In this document: positions 35,695-47,439 of the stretch, piece by piece | Layout: every line of letters starts with the position of its first letter | Numbering within the stretch: the first letter of the stretch is position 1 | Assembly (NCBI RefSeq): GCF_041296385.1 | Contig: NC_091020.1 | Location: forward strand, 35,054,501-35,118,500 | Length of the DNA: 64,000 bases | Direction: 5' to 3' | Origin: Aphelocoma coerulescens | Lineage: Eukaryota > Chordata > Aves > Passeriformes > Corvidae | Made by a program: the position numbers and the translations under genes | The notes under the pieces: generated by a model | Database searches by the model: none | Told to the model about the DNA's origin: nothing | What the model saw: the letters and a program-made list of their open reading frames with translations, nothing else

Positions 35695-35839
35695 TCAGAA
35701 TGCTGATTTGGGTTGGAAGGGGCCTTAAAAACCATCTCATTCCACCCCTGCCGTGGGCAGGGACACCTTCCACTGTTCTGGGGTGCTCCAAGCCCCAATG
35801 TCCAGCCTGGCCTTGGACACTTCTGCAGATGGGGCAGAC
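35695..35839 (-). mobile_element. CR1 LINE 3' end
   Basis: 'ctcagaatgctgatttgggt' followed by 'tggaaggggccttaaaaacc' and 'agccccaatgtccagcctgg'. It ends near 'cttctgcagatggggcagac'. The small ORFs on both strands here are CR1 shadows. Confidence 0.92.
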
Positions 35840-38800
35840 TTTTTTGGTCTTCATTTTCCACAAATATCCCTGTGAAGGAAACCTCTAAGAGGAATTCTCA
35901 TCAAAATGTGGATTTGAAACAGGTGTGTGAAAAAGCAAATAGTGAATATTTCAGTAATAATTTTGTTATTTTTAGCTAATTTAGCAATTACAGCTCGAAA
36001 ATTTAAATTGTTTTAATCAGTCTATATTTTTAAATCAAGTGATTAATGAATCTATCTTATTAATATTATTTGCCTCGTATTTCTAGCCTTTAAATGAGAG
36101 TTTAAATGAGTGAGGTTTCATCAGCATAAAGACTGAGGAGGTTCTTCCTCAGGATTTTTACATTTGAACAAGGAGTGAAGGGAAAGGGTGGGAGAGGGAG
36201 GAAACAACACCATCCCTGTCTTGCCAGCAGAGAACTGAGTGTTTTAGAGATGAATTTAGGCCAAAAAGAAATCAACCCAGATTTTTGAACCCCTGTTCAC
36301 AGTTTTAACCTTAAGATTACACTTCAGAAGTGATTTTGCTGATACAGATAAATAAAAATATGGCTCTCCCCCTGCCCAGAGAGCTGCTGGAGCTTTATTT
36401 CCTCTTCCAGGGCATGTGATGAGACCCAGATGGGAGAAGGCAAAACTCTCCTTAATGACAGCTGATGTTTTCCTGGATGGAGCCAAATCGGAGCAGACAG
36501 CAAAGATCCTTATCTTAGCATGGGAAGCCTGACAGCAAAATATTTCTCTTGATGTCAGGATTATTTTGTTATAGACCCCAAAACCACGCTCCAAAAATAA
36601 CTCTGATTCATGTGTTTGCTGATGCCTGTGTGCTCCTCCATCCTCCTTGCACAGGTAAGTCCCAAATGCATTTTTAATTTAAAACTGTCTCATATAACAA
36701 TGAGAAAGCTTTCAAATCTAAATATGTGACAGTGCTGCATATACGATTAAAAAAAAAATCTATATTCATTGTGGAGGGGGAAAAAAAAGGAAAATATTAC
36801 AAAAGACCAAAAGCTCTAGGGTTCAAGCTAATTTTTCATCTTTTCCATGGGGAAAAACACTGGTAAATGTTAAGAAACACCCTTCAAGAACCTTTAATTT
36901 GTTTTTCACTCTCCGAGATATAGATTTTCTCCTTCCCATTTAAGTAAAAAAAAAATTTTCCTGTGGGTTTTTAGAGTCATTTGAGAAAATATATATATAT
37001 ATTTGTGTATTATTCCATGCTTTCCAGCCTAGCTTTGATTATGCTGTCAGAGCAGACTAAGCAGAATCTGAGTTGTAGCCAGGTCCACTCATTTTTTTTA
37101 ATCTGCTGAGGAGGATTTTCCTGTAGATCACACAAATCACTTGCAGGATCAGCTCCTCACTCCAAAATCTGGGTTTCATTGGTCAGTGGCAAATGGATCA
37201 GGATGGCCCAGCATGGATCAGGATGTTGCCACAAATATCCAATCTTTTGAAGTTATTGGCAAAAGGATTAGGTCATTTTGTTTTTATTTTACCCTGTGAT
37301 GTTGCACGTCATCAATTGGTTTTGCTGTGGTTGAGTTCAAGCAGATACAGATGGATCCAGCCCTGTTTATCAGCAAAATGCAGGAAAAAAACATTGGAAT
37401 TGGAGCTTTACCCTGTGTTTATGTGTGGTCCTACATTAATAACAGCCTGAATATGCTTTTACAGGCACACAAATATATATTTATAATGTCTATAAAAACA
37501 TATAAATACACGTGATGGTATGTGTGTGCATAAGCTCCCTGTAATGAGGGATTTTATTAAAAATACCAAGGATTTAAGTAAATTTATAATACCTTGCCTT
37601 TACTAAAGTGATCATTTTGTAGTCATTAATTACATTTATTAATATAAATTAATCAAATGCATGTTCAGAAAGGTAGAGGTCTTGGCCTCCACATTAACAA
37701 ATTCCCCTTGGATATCTGGAAGGTGCCTTGGCTTTGTTCTCCTGGACTTACCCAAGCCAGTATTTGCAGGGGTGTGAGAAAAATCAGCTTTACATTTATT
37801 ATTCTCATCTGTCCGTGGTTATATCTGGAAATTCACCCCCGAAATTCTGGGATGTTGAGTGGGAATTACCCTGGGTGACAGTGGGGCCAGCACAAAGTCC
37901 AGTGGTCACTTCCAAGGGTAATGCAGGGCATAAAGAGGATTTGAGCAGGACAAAAGGCTTGTGTGGGCATCCTGTCCCATGGCTGGTGTGGGCTGCAGTG
38001 AGCTGGGAAGGCAGGACCTTAATCTGCAGTAGGATAATCTTCCAGCAAGACTGTTCATATCCATGACTCTGGATGTCTCACCCTGTCAAGAGCAGCTAAA
38101 AACACTCAAGAATATAAAGTTGTTGCAAGAGTTCACTCAGTGGTTCCAAGCCATGCTGTAAACTCTGAGCATGACCTGACAAAGCCAGGCCTGGATATGT
38201 TTCCCTTTGCTTCCTTTGATGCATTTTTTAGATAGTTGGGGTTTGAGTTGGGAGAGCCATTTTTATAAATGCTCATTATAATTTTTATAGAGATTTTTGG
38301 GGAGGGTTTTAGAACTACAGGGAAAAAGCCCTCAACCAAGAACTTGGTCTTCGTGCCTGAAATGATGCCATCAGTGAAGTCAGTGGCAAAACCATGGATG
38401 TCAAAACTATGGATGTAGGATTTGACCTCTGGGCTTTGGAGCTGAGTTGGCAAGGAAGAATAAATAAATCCTGCAAAATGATATATGAACTTTACAATCT
38501 GTGCCTCACGTCTTTAGGCAGGCTATACAATAAAATATCCTAAAAATCTAGTCCTGGCTTTTTCTATTGAGCTAATTTGTAGTCAAGACAGCTTAGTTCA
38601 TGTTCTTGAACATGCTGAATAAGCTGAGAGGTAAAAAATTATCAGCAGTGTGTGTTTTAAGGACTTGGACCAAATCCTTTCAATGTCAAACTGCACTGGA
38701 TCAAACCCCAATATGGTCATCAATTAAAACCCAGGTTTCTTCAGAATTTGGCCTTATTTTGCTTTTTGAGTTTGGTTTGAGTAATACCAAATTTATATCT

Positions 38801-39597
38801 TTCAGAAGACCTTTCAGAATGCATCATTTGGCTTTATTATCAAAAATAACCTTTAAAAAAATATTTTCTTCTTCTCTGCACCCACAGAAAAATTAACAAG
38901 ATTGGCTTGATGAAAACTGAAGGCAGAATATAGAAAAAAATGAGGCTAAATCAGCTTGGTTGAAAAAGCTCAGTGAGTGACAAGGGGTGATAATGCCCCA
39001 AACCATTGCAAACCATCCCTGCAGCCTCCCCTATAAACAGCCTTGTTAAAATTGATCCTTTCCATCCAGGGCAGTTTGTGGAAACCCTTTTCCCAAGCAG
39101 CCGTTTCATCTGCTTGTTTATCCCGAGCCTCCCTGGGTGTGAGTGTTCTGTGGAAGGCTGGCTCCCAGTGCTCTTCCCACATTTAATTCCCCGCTGGCAG
39201 GTATTAGAAACTCTCCTGTCCTCTCTCCTCTCTCAAATTTTGTGTATTCTGCTCAGAGGAGCTGTCTGCTAACGGGGCAGCGAGGGACCAACCCCATCCA
39301 TGTCTGGAGGGCTCATTTTGCCATCACTGAATTCCACCAGCATTCCCAATGAAGTCACTGTGGGAGCAGCTGAGCTCCTGTGGCTGTGTGTGGTTCATCT
39401 GCTTTGCTCTTCCTTCATGTACTAAACAACAAAACATGGGGGAAGGTTTGTATCCAGCTTGGAAAGAGTAATTGGTTGTGGGAAAAGAAAAATGCTGATA
39501 TTGGGTTAACCCCCAAATTACTGCAGAGGGAAAAGTGCCAAAAGCTGCATCCCCTCGATCTTGGAGATGGATGTGCTGGAGGGCCCTTAGGATTATC
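35840..39597. other. Non-coding stretch, no gene seen
   Basis: AT-rich at 35,930-36,110 and 37,480-37,660. Contains (AT)7 at 36989-37002, a 20-bp-period imperfect repeat at 37193-37225, and a 15-bp near-perfect tandem pair at 38387-38416. A 14-base inverted repeat (catgttc/gaacatg) lies at 38599-38614. No domain-bearing frame was found. Confidence 0.5.
36989..37002. repeat. (AT)7 microsatellite
   Basis: Seven AT units following an A run. Short and likely variable. Confidence 0.85.
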
Positions 39598-39632
39598 AAA
39601 GAATCCTGGAATGGGTTGGGTTGGAAGCCTTG
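39598..39632 (-). mobile_element. CR1 3'-tip remnant
   Basis: 'aaagaatcctggaatgggtt' plus 'gggttggaagcctt' matches only the last 30 or so bases of CR1. It lies 100 bp upstream of a longer copy in the same orientation, so it is either an independent, severely truncated insertion or a duplicated tip. Confidence 0.7.
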
Positions 39633-39732
39633 GAGGCAGAACAAGTGCTGGGTGTGCACCAGAGACTGGAGTGAAGGAAAGGGAATTGCTGCCCTCAGAG
39701 AAACAGGAGCAGCCTTTAAGTGTCCTGCAGAT

Positions 39733-39994
39733 GATGGAATCATGGAATGGTTTGGGTTGGAAGAGACCTCAAAGGCCATGGGCAGGGACACCTCCCACTG
39801 TCCCAGGCTGCTCCCAGCCCCAATGTCCAGCCTGGCCTTGGGCACTGCCAGGGATCCAGGGGCAGCCCCAGCTGCTCTGGGCACCCTGTGCCAGGGCCTG
39901 CCCACCCTCCCAGGGAACAATTCCTGCCCAGTATCCCATCCATCCCTGCCCTCTGGCAGTAGGAAGCCATTCCCTGTGTCCTGGCACTCCAGGT
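39733..39994 (-). mobile_element. Young-type CR1 LINE 3' end
   Basis: 'tggaatcatggaatggtttg' and the full shared core to 'ggcagtaggaagccattccc' near 39955. Nearly identical to the copies at 1699, 9031 and 63823. A short gap removes the segment after 'aaaggccatgggca'. The 168-209-codon frames across this element arise because its GC-rich core has few stops; they are not genes. Confidence 0.94.
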
Positions 39995-42081
39995 CCTTGG
40001 CTGATATGAGACTTTTTATCCTGGGAAGGTTTCACTTGTGACTAATTTTTGGTGGATGCTGTAATTCAAACAGGTACTGACTCAGCAAAACCCTTAATCT
40101 TTGGTACGCACAGGGTCAGACCTGATGGTCATTCTTGGCCTTAAACCCTATGAAATGTCCTCTCCTGCTGGAACACCCTGGTTTGCAGCACTATTTCTTC
40201 ATGGCAGGAAGGTTCTTCCTTCCCCCGAGCCCAAGCAGCAGCAGCAGCAGCTCCCGTGTCCCACGCAGGGCAGCTCTGTACCAAGCCCTGCAAGCGCACC
40301 TTGGGAAGCCGAGCCAGAGTTGAAATGTGAGAGTGAAAAGGAAGTTTTTTGGCAGGCAGCCTCCCCACATGAAAGGATTTGGGATGGCTCGGGAGGCACG
40401 CTGTGTAGTGGGAGGCGAGTTGCTGCAAGGCCAGGGGCTGTGCCAGGCCCACCATTCCCCCAGTAGCTGCCCAGTTTAAATTCTCCAGCCCAACCAGCTG
40501 ACAAAGCCCTTGGGCTGCAGCAGCATCGCAGCCCTGCTGTGTGACAACCAGAGAAGGTTTCCTGGAATTCATCTTTTTTATTCAGTTGGCCACTATGTTT
40601 TTCCCCCCAGAAGCAAAACTGGCCCCCAGACAAATCTGTGGCTGGGTACATTACAAAGCCAGGAACATTAAAAGGAGCAAAAGGAAAGCCAAATTGCTTG
40701 TGGAAATCAAGATTGCTTGGATTTTTTTTTTGCCATGGGAAGGCAGAGCTCTCTGTGCTGTGAGTGATTCTTGGTTTTTTGCACAAACGGTGCAAAGATT
40801 GCCAGAAATAGGGCTGTGGACAGAAATTTTTATTTTACTGTCGTATTTTTAAATAGCTCTGATTGTAAAACTGCATCCCTGGAAAGTGGAGAAAGGCTTC
40901 CAAAGTTCACTGACTTCCCACCCCTGACAGGGATTCTCCTGATAATGGCACAGCAGGTCCACAGTGGCAAAGCCTAATTGACAAAGATCAAAATCTAATT
41001 TGGATAACACCAGGAGCCGAGGGGGTCATGCTCCAAATAGTGCTTGAGCCACAACCAGCCGTGTTTGTCATTTCATGGGGAAAATGCAAAAAAGTTCATT
41101 CCAGATCCCCAAATGAGGGAGATGCCAATAATATTGAAAAGCAGACGCAGGAAGAAGCCCTGCTCCTGGGGGTGCAATTACCGGGGCTGTGATGTGAAAT
41201 GATAAAAAAATATTAAGTAGATTTTAATGTTGTAACAAAGGGTGGCCCTGCACTGGGCATAGGAATAGGGGAGGAAGATCCTTGGGGCACCCAGATGAAA
41301 AATAATACAAGTGTAGCTATTAGCAGAGCATTTCATGCCAGTGTCTGTCCCTCGCTGGGAGGAATATTTCCTTACCTGGAATATAGGTCACTTTTCCTCG
41401 GAAGAAGCAATTGTTACTATTATCTATTAATTCCTTGAAAGGAGCTCGACTAACCTGGTCCATGGCTTGAAATTAAAAGAACCCCAAAAACATCTGCTGG
41501 GGGATTCTGTAGGATTTTTCCATGTTTTCTGGGGCCCAGGGTACTTGGGTAGCTGTGCTGTGTGCTCTGGATCCCAACTGTGGTAAATCAGGTTATCTGA
41601 TATATTAGGATAACTGAGGAAAGGAAAGCCTGATATTCACACAGAATTCCTGAGGTGTTTTTATGTGTATTTGCCCCCCCCCCAAAATTAAAAATCTAGC
41701 ACAAAATCCTACAGGATTCCTTTTTATATTCAGTGTCGTTTGCTGGCAATAAAAAGGAATTTTAGGTAAATTTTGCACTCCTCCTTTCAATTTCCAAGAA
41801 GTCAGTGCCATATTTGACTTGTCCATCTACTCTCTTGCAGCTTCTGTGGGATTTTACTCACCCCTCGCTTCTGCCTGGGAGTCGTAATTCACTTTCCCAT
41901 TTAGAATTTGCAAATTACAGCAGAAGAGAAATAATTTCAAGACCTTCCTCTGCATCGGGACTGAATTCATGTAGGTGCAAGTCAGCCAAGGTTCTGCTGG
42001 CCTTTGGGACTGTGATAGTTGCTGGAAAATGTACAGTAAAAAGCTTTTATAAAAGAGATTTTAATGACATTTGAATTGATG
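39995..42081. other. Non-coding stretch, partly GC-rich
   Basis: 40,190-40,550 is GC-rich, and its minus strand carries overlapping open frames of 143 and 198 codons with no recognisable domain. (AGC)6 at 40234-40251 and C10 at 41674-41683 are simple repeats. Nothing else was assigned. Confidence 0.5.
40234..40251. repeat. (AGC)6 trinucleotide repeat
   Basis: Six uninterrupted AGC units. It lies in a GC-rich non-coding stretch and reads as poly-Ala, poly-Ser or poly-Gln in the plus frames and as the C run in one minus frame, which explains the odd translations there. Confidence 0.88.
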
Positions 42082-42158
42082 AGGAGGTGTTAGGCCACAG
42101 GTTGGACTTGATGATCTCAAAGGTCTTTTCCAACCTAGTTCATTCTGTGATTCTGTGC
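42082..42158 (+). mobile_element. CR1 3'-terminal fragment, plus orientation
   Basis: 'aggaggtgttaggccacagg', 'ttggacttgatgatctcaaa', then 'ggtcttttccaacctagttc' and 'attctgtgattctgtg'. This 3' wording is a different, older subfamily type from the young copies. Confidence 0.92.
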
Positions 42159-43601
42159 AAAAAGGAAAATTATTCTGTAATGGACAGTGAAAGGAGGGTG
42201 CTTGGAGGAAAATTGGGGCTGAGCTGAGAGGCAGCTTGGGGTCGGGGTGGTGATCTGTTTGTGCTGCAATTTAAGTTTATGAGGATTCAGTGTGGTTCAT
42301 GGAAGGGATTTAAGTGACTTAGGAGCATGAGCACCATTGACTCAGCTTCTCAAACACAAAGAGGAGCTCAAAGTCCAAATCTTGGTGGTTTGTCCTCCTG
42401 AGCAACCCAGGTGCTTCAGGAAACACAATCTCATTCTAAGCCATGGTAGGAAAAATAAATACTAATCCTATAAATTAAAGCCAAGAGGTTCCTGCACCTA
42501 CTCTGGCAGCACAGAACGATTTAGAGGAGGGCTACAAGGGCTGTGATGAGCTGATTCCTGCCCCTGGCTGGCACTGCCAGTTTTGGTGCTGCTTCAGCTC
42601 CGCAGCCATTTGGCAAAGCTCTTGTAAAGGCTCCAACACCGCTCCAGAGAGGCCTTTGGAGAGCAACAATTGCTCAGCACATGGGTTTGGCATGTTCAGC
42701 AGCCCAGGTCTAGCACAGAGGGAGCATAAAAAGCTTCTCACACTGCCTGTTCCTGGGCAGGGGTTAAAGCTGCTGACAGGCACTGATGGAAAGATGGCAA
42801 CACAGCTGCCTGGGCACCAGCCCATCCAAGAGATGGCTTTTCCTCATGCTGGCCAAGCCCAGCATAAAAAAGCAAGGAAAAGCAGAGTTTTAGCTCTGAA
42901 TTTTCATGATCTCTACATTTTTTCCTTGCTAGTTTCTCATAAACGGGAGGGTGATGGTCTGCATGGCACAGGTTAGTGAGAGATGGGAGGTGGATTCTCA
43001 GTGTGATCTACAGCTTGTCGTGCTTGTCAGGGCACTGGTGAGACATAAAGATCCTTTTCATGACAAAAAAATGAGTGATTTTTATATCCTCAGAGGTGAA
43101 ATCAAACCAATCCCATTAATTTCAATTAAAATGTTACCTGTCTCCAGCTATCTCCTTTTTTTTCTCACCCTCGAAGACTGTTTAGGGATGGTAAAAATGA
43201 AATATTAATGCATTCTATAAATAATATGTGTGAGGTCCACAGGGACACAGAACCCCCACATCATTAGTTAAATTAATCTTCCTCTTAGATTTTGCAGGAA
43301 ATCGGGGCGTTGTGTGACTCAGTTTTCAGGAAAAGTGGTCAAACCTGGCTCTGGACTGCAGCAAAACCTGAGGTTTCTCCTGCTGCTCCTCTTGTCTGGT
43401 CATTTTAGACATTGGATGAGGTCAGAAGTTTCAGGAGAGGTGCCAGTAACCTGTACTCATGCAATGAATTCTGCTGTGGAGTTTCCAGGAGTAAGGAAAA
43501 GCAGGATTGGGACCTTTAAGAAGGAATAAGTGTCAGAACACAATTTTTTTTCTGCTGCAGATAATTCCCTGCTTATCGTGATTGCAAGGAGCTTCCTGTA
43601 A
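42159..43601. other. Non-coding stretch, nothing assigned
   Basis: No gene or clear repeat. The open frames at 42532-42976 overlap on opposite strands and have no domain. Confidence 0.5.
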
Positions 43602-43682
43602 TTCATAGAACCACGGAATCACAGAATGGTTTGGGTTGGAAGGGACCTGAAGATCTTCCAGTTCCAACCTCTTTCCACAGGG
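43602..43682 (-). mobile_element. CR1 3'-terminal fragment with intact tip
   Basis: 'ttcatagaaccacggaatca' then 'cagaatggtttgggttggaa' and 'ccagttccaacctctttcca'. The terminal repeat is present in about two copies, so the 3' end is complete. Only about 80 bp remain. Confidence 0.93.
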
Positions 43683-44317
43683 TTTGTTCTCCAAAGGCAA
43701 TTTCTCGGGGAATTCTGACAGGCATTGTAAACACCTGTGACCATCCCATGGGGAGAGCAGCTTGGAACAAAGCAGGAGCTTCACCTGCTGCAGCTCCCTC
43801 TTGGAAATAAAGCACAGTGTGGTTCCTTCCTCCTTCCCTGGAACGCAGCAGAGGAGCTTTTTCCTTGTATTTTTATTTTTGTGTGCATGTAACAACACAA
43901 AGTCACTGCGTGAGCAACCAGCAATGTTTATTAATAGAGATCTCCAATTTTGGAGTCCTTGGTAAATTGAGAACACACTGAGAAAGAATCTTATCGCTGG
44001 AATCGTAGGAAATCCATTTCCAAGTTGTCTGTTTTTCATCAAATTAAAATTAGTTTCATGGGAATATGAGGAGGTTTTTATAATTAGATAATGGAAATTT
44101 GCCTAGGTTATCTTCCACTTATTTGGATGGAACATAAATAACAGGAATGTCACGTCAAGCCTGTGTTTACTCATCTAACTCAGCACAAATCCTGGGTCAA
44201 GCAAAAAAGATTGGGAAACATTTCCGTGCTTGTTGCTTAGAGAACATTTTTAACCACTGGCAGGATTTCACGCAAATCCACGGCTGCAGAGCGAAAAATC
44301 TGAAAATTGCCAATTTT
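43683..44317. other. Non-coding stretch, nothing assigned
   Basis: The 169-codon minus frame at 43533-44042 runs across the preceding CR1 fragment and has no domain. Nothing else was recognised. Confidence 0.5.
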
Positions 44318-44404
44318 CGGAAGGGACCTCAAGGACCATCTTGTTCCAACTCCCCAGCCACGAGCAGGGGCATCATCCACTAGACCAGCTTGATCCAAGC
44401 CCTC
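44318..44404 (-). mobile_element. CR1 fragment lacking its 3' tip
   Basis: 'cggaagggacctcaaggacc', 'atcttgttccaactccccag' and 'ccactagaccagcttgatcc'. The last 20 or so bases of the element are not recognisable, so it is older or was cut by a later rearrangement. Confidence 0.85.
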
Positions 44405-45782
44405 AGGTGAAGCATTCCCAAGAGTTATCCATCAGTTGGGAGTGGTGTTCCCACTGCCCATCCCACAGAGAGATGGGATCGGGATTATTTGGACACATTT
44501 CTCCTTTTCAACCAAACCTAGTCACTAATCAGTACATTTTGCTTTTGAAATTTTTTTATTTGAATCATTATATTCCTCTCTGCTGTCTTCCCTCTCCATG
44601 CCTGTACTGAATATTGGATCCACATGGTTTAGGTGAAAATTCCTAAGGTTTGGAGCCAATTCAAGTGGGGCATTGGCAACAACTGGTGCTGTTGACCCTC
44701 CCATTGCAGGATATGGAGAGAAAATATGACATCACATCCCTTCCAGACAACTGTGATGTCACATCCCAATTATCCCAACTGTTTTCCTCCTCAGGCATTC
44801 AAAGGTTCATTTTTCAGTCATCCCATTTCTCTTGTGCATGAAATCTAAATCAATTAAAAGCAAACTTCCAGCTGGCTAGAATGGGTTTGCACAAGTTCCC
44901 ATCAGGCATTATCTCTCCAAGGATGTTTGTGTGACCATTTCTTTCCAGGTGCATGAGATTCATTGCCTGAAAACTAGGAAATATCCCAATAGTATCTCAC
45001 AAAACTGCCACAGGAAGGATTTCATCCTGAAAAGGGCTGAGAGCTGGAACTCACATAGTGAAATCTTGCAGTTCACAACCAGCCCATTCACCTCTTTGAA
45101 TAGAGGGGGGAAATTCTGCATCAGTGACTGAAGAGACACTAAAATTAAAGAAATCAGGGAAAGAGCAGGTCCTGCATCATCATTTTCAGAGGAGCTTGGA
45201 ATAAACAAGTATAACCAGATTTTAGGGAATATTCAACATCAGCCTGCTCATTCTGGGAAGAGTGAAGAGCTTCCCCACAGGTTTTGCATAGTGGGAGCTG
45301 TAATTTCTTTTTTATCCCTATATAGAGTGTCAGGCTTTTATATATTAATCGCTGATTGGTTTTGTCTTCCTTTAAGAAATGCAATCCCTGCGAACACATC
45401 ATCGCTCGGAGCTCTCTGCACATGGAGAATGCAAAACCATCTTGATAAAGCATTGCTGCACTGGTGAAATCAGCTGGGCTACAGCTCTCACTCGCCCTCT
45501 GTGAATCTCAAAAATGAATATATTCCATAAGCTTCCCTCTCTCCCTTTCTCCACGTTCTCTTTTTTTTTTTTCCTCCTCGCCCTAAATTCCACACGCCTA
45601 CCCTCTGGATATGGGATTAGTGAGAGCAGTTTGAAATGAGCACCTACAGGCAAAGGATGACCCGCCCCATGTCTGTGGGATGTTCCTAAGGATCCCAGCC
45701 AGGAGATGCTGCAGGGAGCTGGTGGTTGTTGCTGGATTGTGACATTTGATTGTGCCCTAGTCCTTGGCACCAGCTTGAAGAT
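44405..45782. other. Non-coding stretch
   Basis: No gene. A 10-bp perfect stem, tgacatcaca/tgtgatgtca, lies at 44727-44761, and a T11-12 run near 45561-45571. Nothing else was assigned. Confidence 0.5.
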
Positions 45783-46610
45783 CACAGAGTCACAGAATAT
45801 CCTGAACTGGAAGGGACCCACAGGATCATCCCTTCCAGCCCCTGGCCCTGCCCAGACACCCCAACAACCCCACCCTGGGCATCCCTGGCAGCGCTGTCCA
45901 AACGCTCCTGGAGCTCTGGCAGCCTCGGGGCCGTGCCCATTCCCTGGGGAGCCTCTGGGGGAAGAACCTTTCCCTGATCTCCATCCCAAACCTCCCTGAC
46001 ACAGCTCCAGGCCATGCCCTCGGGTCACTGGTCACCGGGAGCAGAGATCAGTGCCCTCCTCTCCTCTTCCCCTCAGGAGAAATAGTGACTGCAGTGAGGT
46101 CTCCCCTCAGTCTCCTCCTGGCTGAACATTCCAAGTGCCCTCAGTTGCTCCTCACACGGCTTCCCCTCAAGGCCCTTCCCCATCCTGGTGGCTCCTTTGG
46201 GCACTCTCTAAGAGTTTAATGTCTTTTTTATATTGTGGCACACAAAACTACCCCAACTCTCGAGGTGAGGCCACCCCAGCGCAGAGCAGAGCAGGACAAT
46301 CCCTCCCTGGCCTGGCCAGCTGGTCCTGATCCCTCCAGGACAGGGATGTTCCCCCTGGCTCCAAGGCACTGCTGACTCACATCCAACTGGCCACAGACCA
46401 GGACCCCCATTCCCTTTCCCTGGCACTGCTTTCCAGCCTCTCATTCCCCAATCTGTCCATAAATCCAGGGGTGTCCCATCCCTGATGCAGGACCGGGCAC
46501 TCATGTGGTCACTGATTTTTCATCCCTCTGATTTGTCGAGGTCTCTCTGCAGGGCATCCCTGCCCTCGAGGGAGTCAGCATCTCCTCCCAGGTTTGTACC
46601 ATCCTCCCTC
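45783..46610 (-). mobile_element. CR1 LINE with decayed ORF2 C-terminus
   Basis: Longest CR1 copy in the window, about 830 bp. The 3' end 'cacagagtcacagaatatcc' is followed by 'tgaactggaagggacccaca'. On the minus strand, fragments of the reverse-transcriptase C-terminal part are readable in changing frames: GVLVCGQLDVSQQCL near 46370-46410, GGIVLLCSALGWPHLES near 46250-46300 and RFGMEIRERFF near 45960-46000. Frameshifts between these pieces make it a dead copy. The 98- and 209-codon minus frames here are these remnants plus 3' non-coding sequence. Confidence 0.92.
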
Positions 46611-47393
46611 TTGTCAAAATCACCCTGGAAAACCGCTCCCTTTCTCCTGGCTGCCTTTAGGGACTTCCAGGGTGTTGTGCTCCCTGTGCATGTTTGTTGC
46701 CAATCATGATGGACTTGTGATCATCCTGGAGAAAAACCCCTTTGGAATGGGCCTGTGCTCCCCTTGTACACCTGTTTTGTGGCTTCCCGACTTTTCCCTG
46801 GGAGAGCATGAGCAGGATTGTTTGCAGCCAGTGCAGAAAGTTGCATTTCGGGTGTTAAAACACAGCTGTCATCTCCCAAGAAATTACAATTATCTCTTTC
46901 GTAATTAGGACAAGTTTGGCTGAGATTCTGAGTCACTGGGAAGTTCAGTTCTGTCGTTTGCCCCAGAATAGCTCTGTAGTTCCATAAATGTTTTCCCTAC
47001 AGACTAAACCTCGAATTTATGATGAAGATTCAATCATTCCCACTCCTGAAGGCACGGAGGAGGTGGGAGGGTTTTAAGGGGCAGTTTTCCACGGACTGGA
47101 CACCAAAACATCTGGCAAATGACCAGGTGAAAGAGGAATATGTGTGAACCAAAAAAAAATGATATGAGGAATAAAAATCTCATCATGCAAAAAATAGCGA
47201 AGTGTGGGATGAAATCCCGGTGGGAGCTTCCAAAGCATATATTAATAAATAAATTCATTTAACCTCAGGTGTATTTTCTTTGGAATTCTATTACAGAGAC
47301 CAGAAATTCTTGCAGGTGACCTGGTGGGAAATACTGATAACATATCAGACATGCCAGGCCGAAATGTCACCATATTAAAAACAAACGAAACAA

Positions 47394-47396
<3 letters not shown>

Positions 47397-47436
<40 letters not shown>
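47397..47436. repeat. Poly-A tract, A40
   Basis: Forty uninterrupted A, preceded by A-rich sequence (acaaacgaaacaaagc). CR1 has no poly-A tail, so this is either an expanded simple repeat or the tail of an unrecognised retrocopy. No coding similarity was recognised upstream. Confidence 0.92.

Positions 47437-47439
<3 letters not shown>

Noticed and set aside
38599..38614. catgttc-tt-gaacatg palindrome as a p53-type site
   Set aside because: It fits the CATG-centred half-site only partly, and short palindromes of this length are expected by chance in 64 kb.
39380..40041. 168-209-codon frames on both strands
   Set aside because: Most of their length is the CR1 copy at 39733-39994, whose GC-rich core has few stop codons in any frame.
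40101..40155. Possible plus-strand CR1 tip
   Set aside because: 'cagacctgatggtcattctt' resembles a CR1 3' end, but the 'ccttccaac' and terminal-repeat parts are missing, so the match is too weak to call.
40141..40795. 143- and 198-codon minus frames
   Set aside because: They cover a GC-rich stretch with an (AGC)6 repeat that produces a run of cysteines or alanines. They overlap each other in different phases and have no domain.
45399..46028. 209-codon minus frame
   Set aside because: It is made of CR1 3' sequence and flanking DNA; the readable ORF2 pieces are in several frames, so it is a dead element, not a gene.
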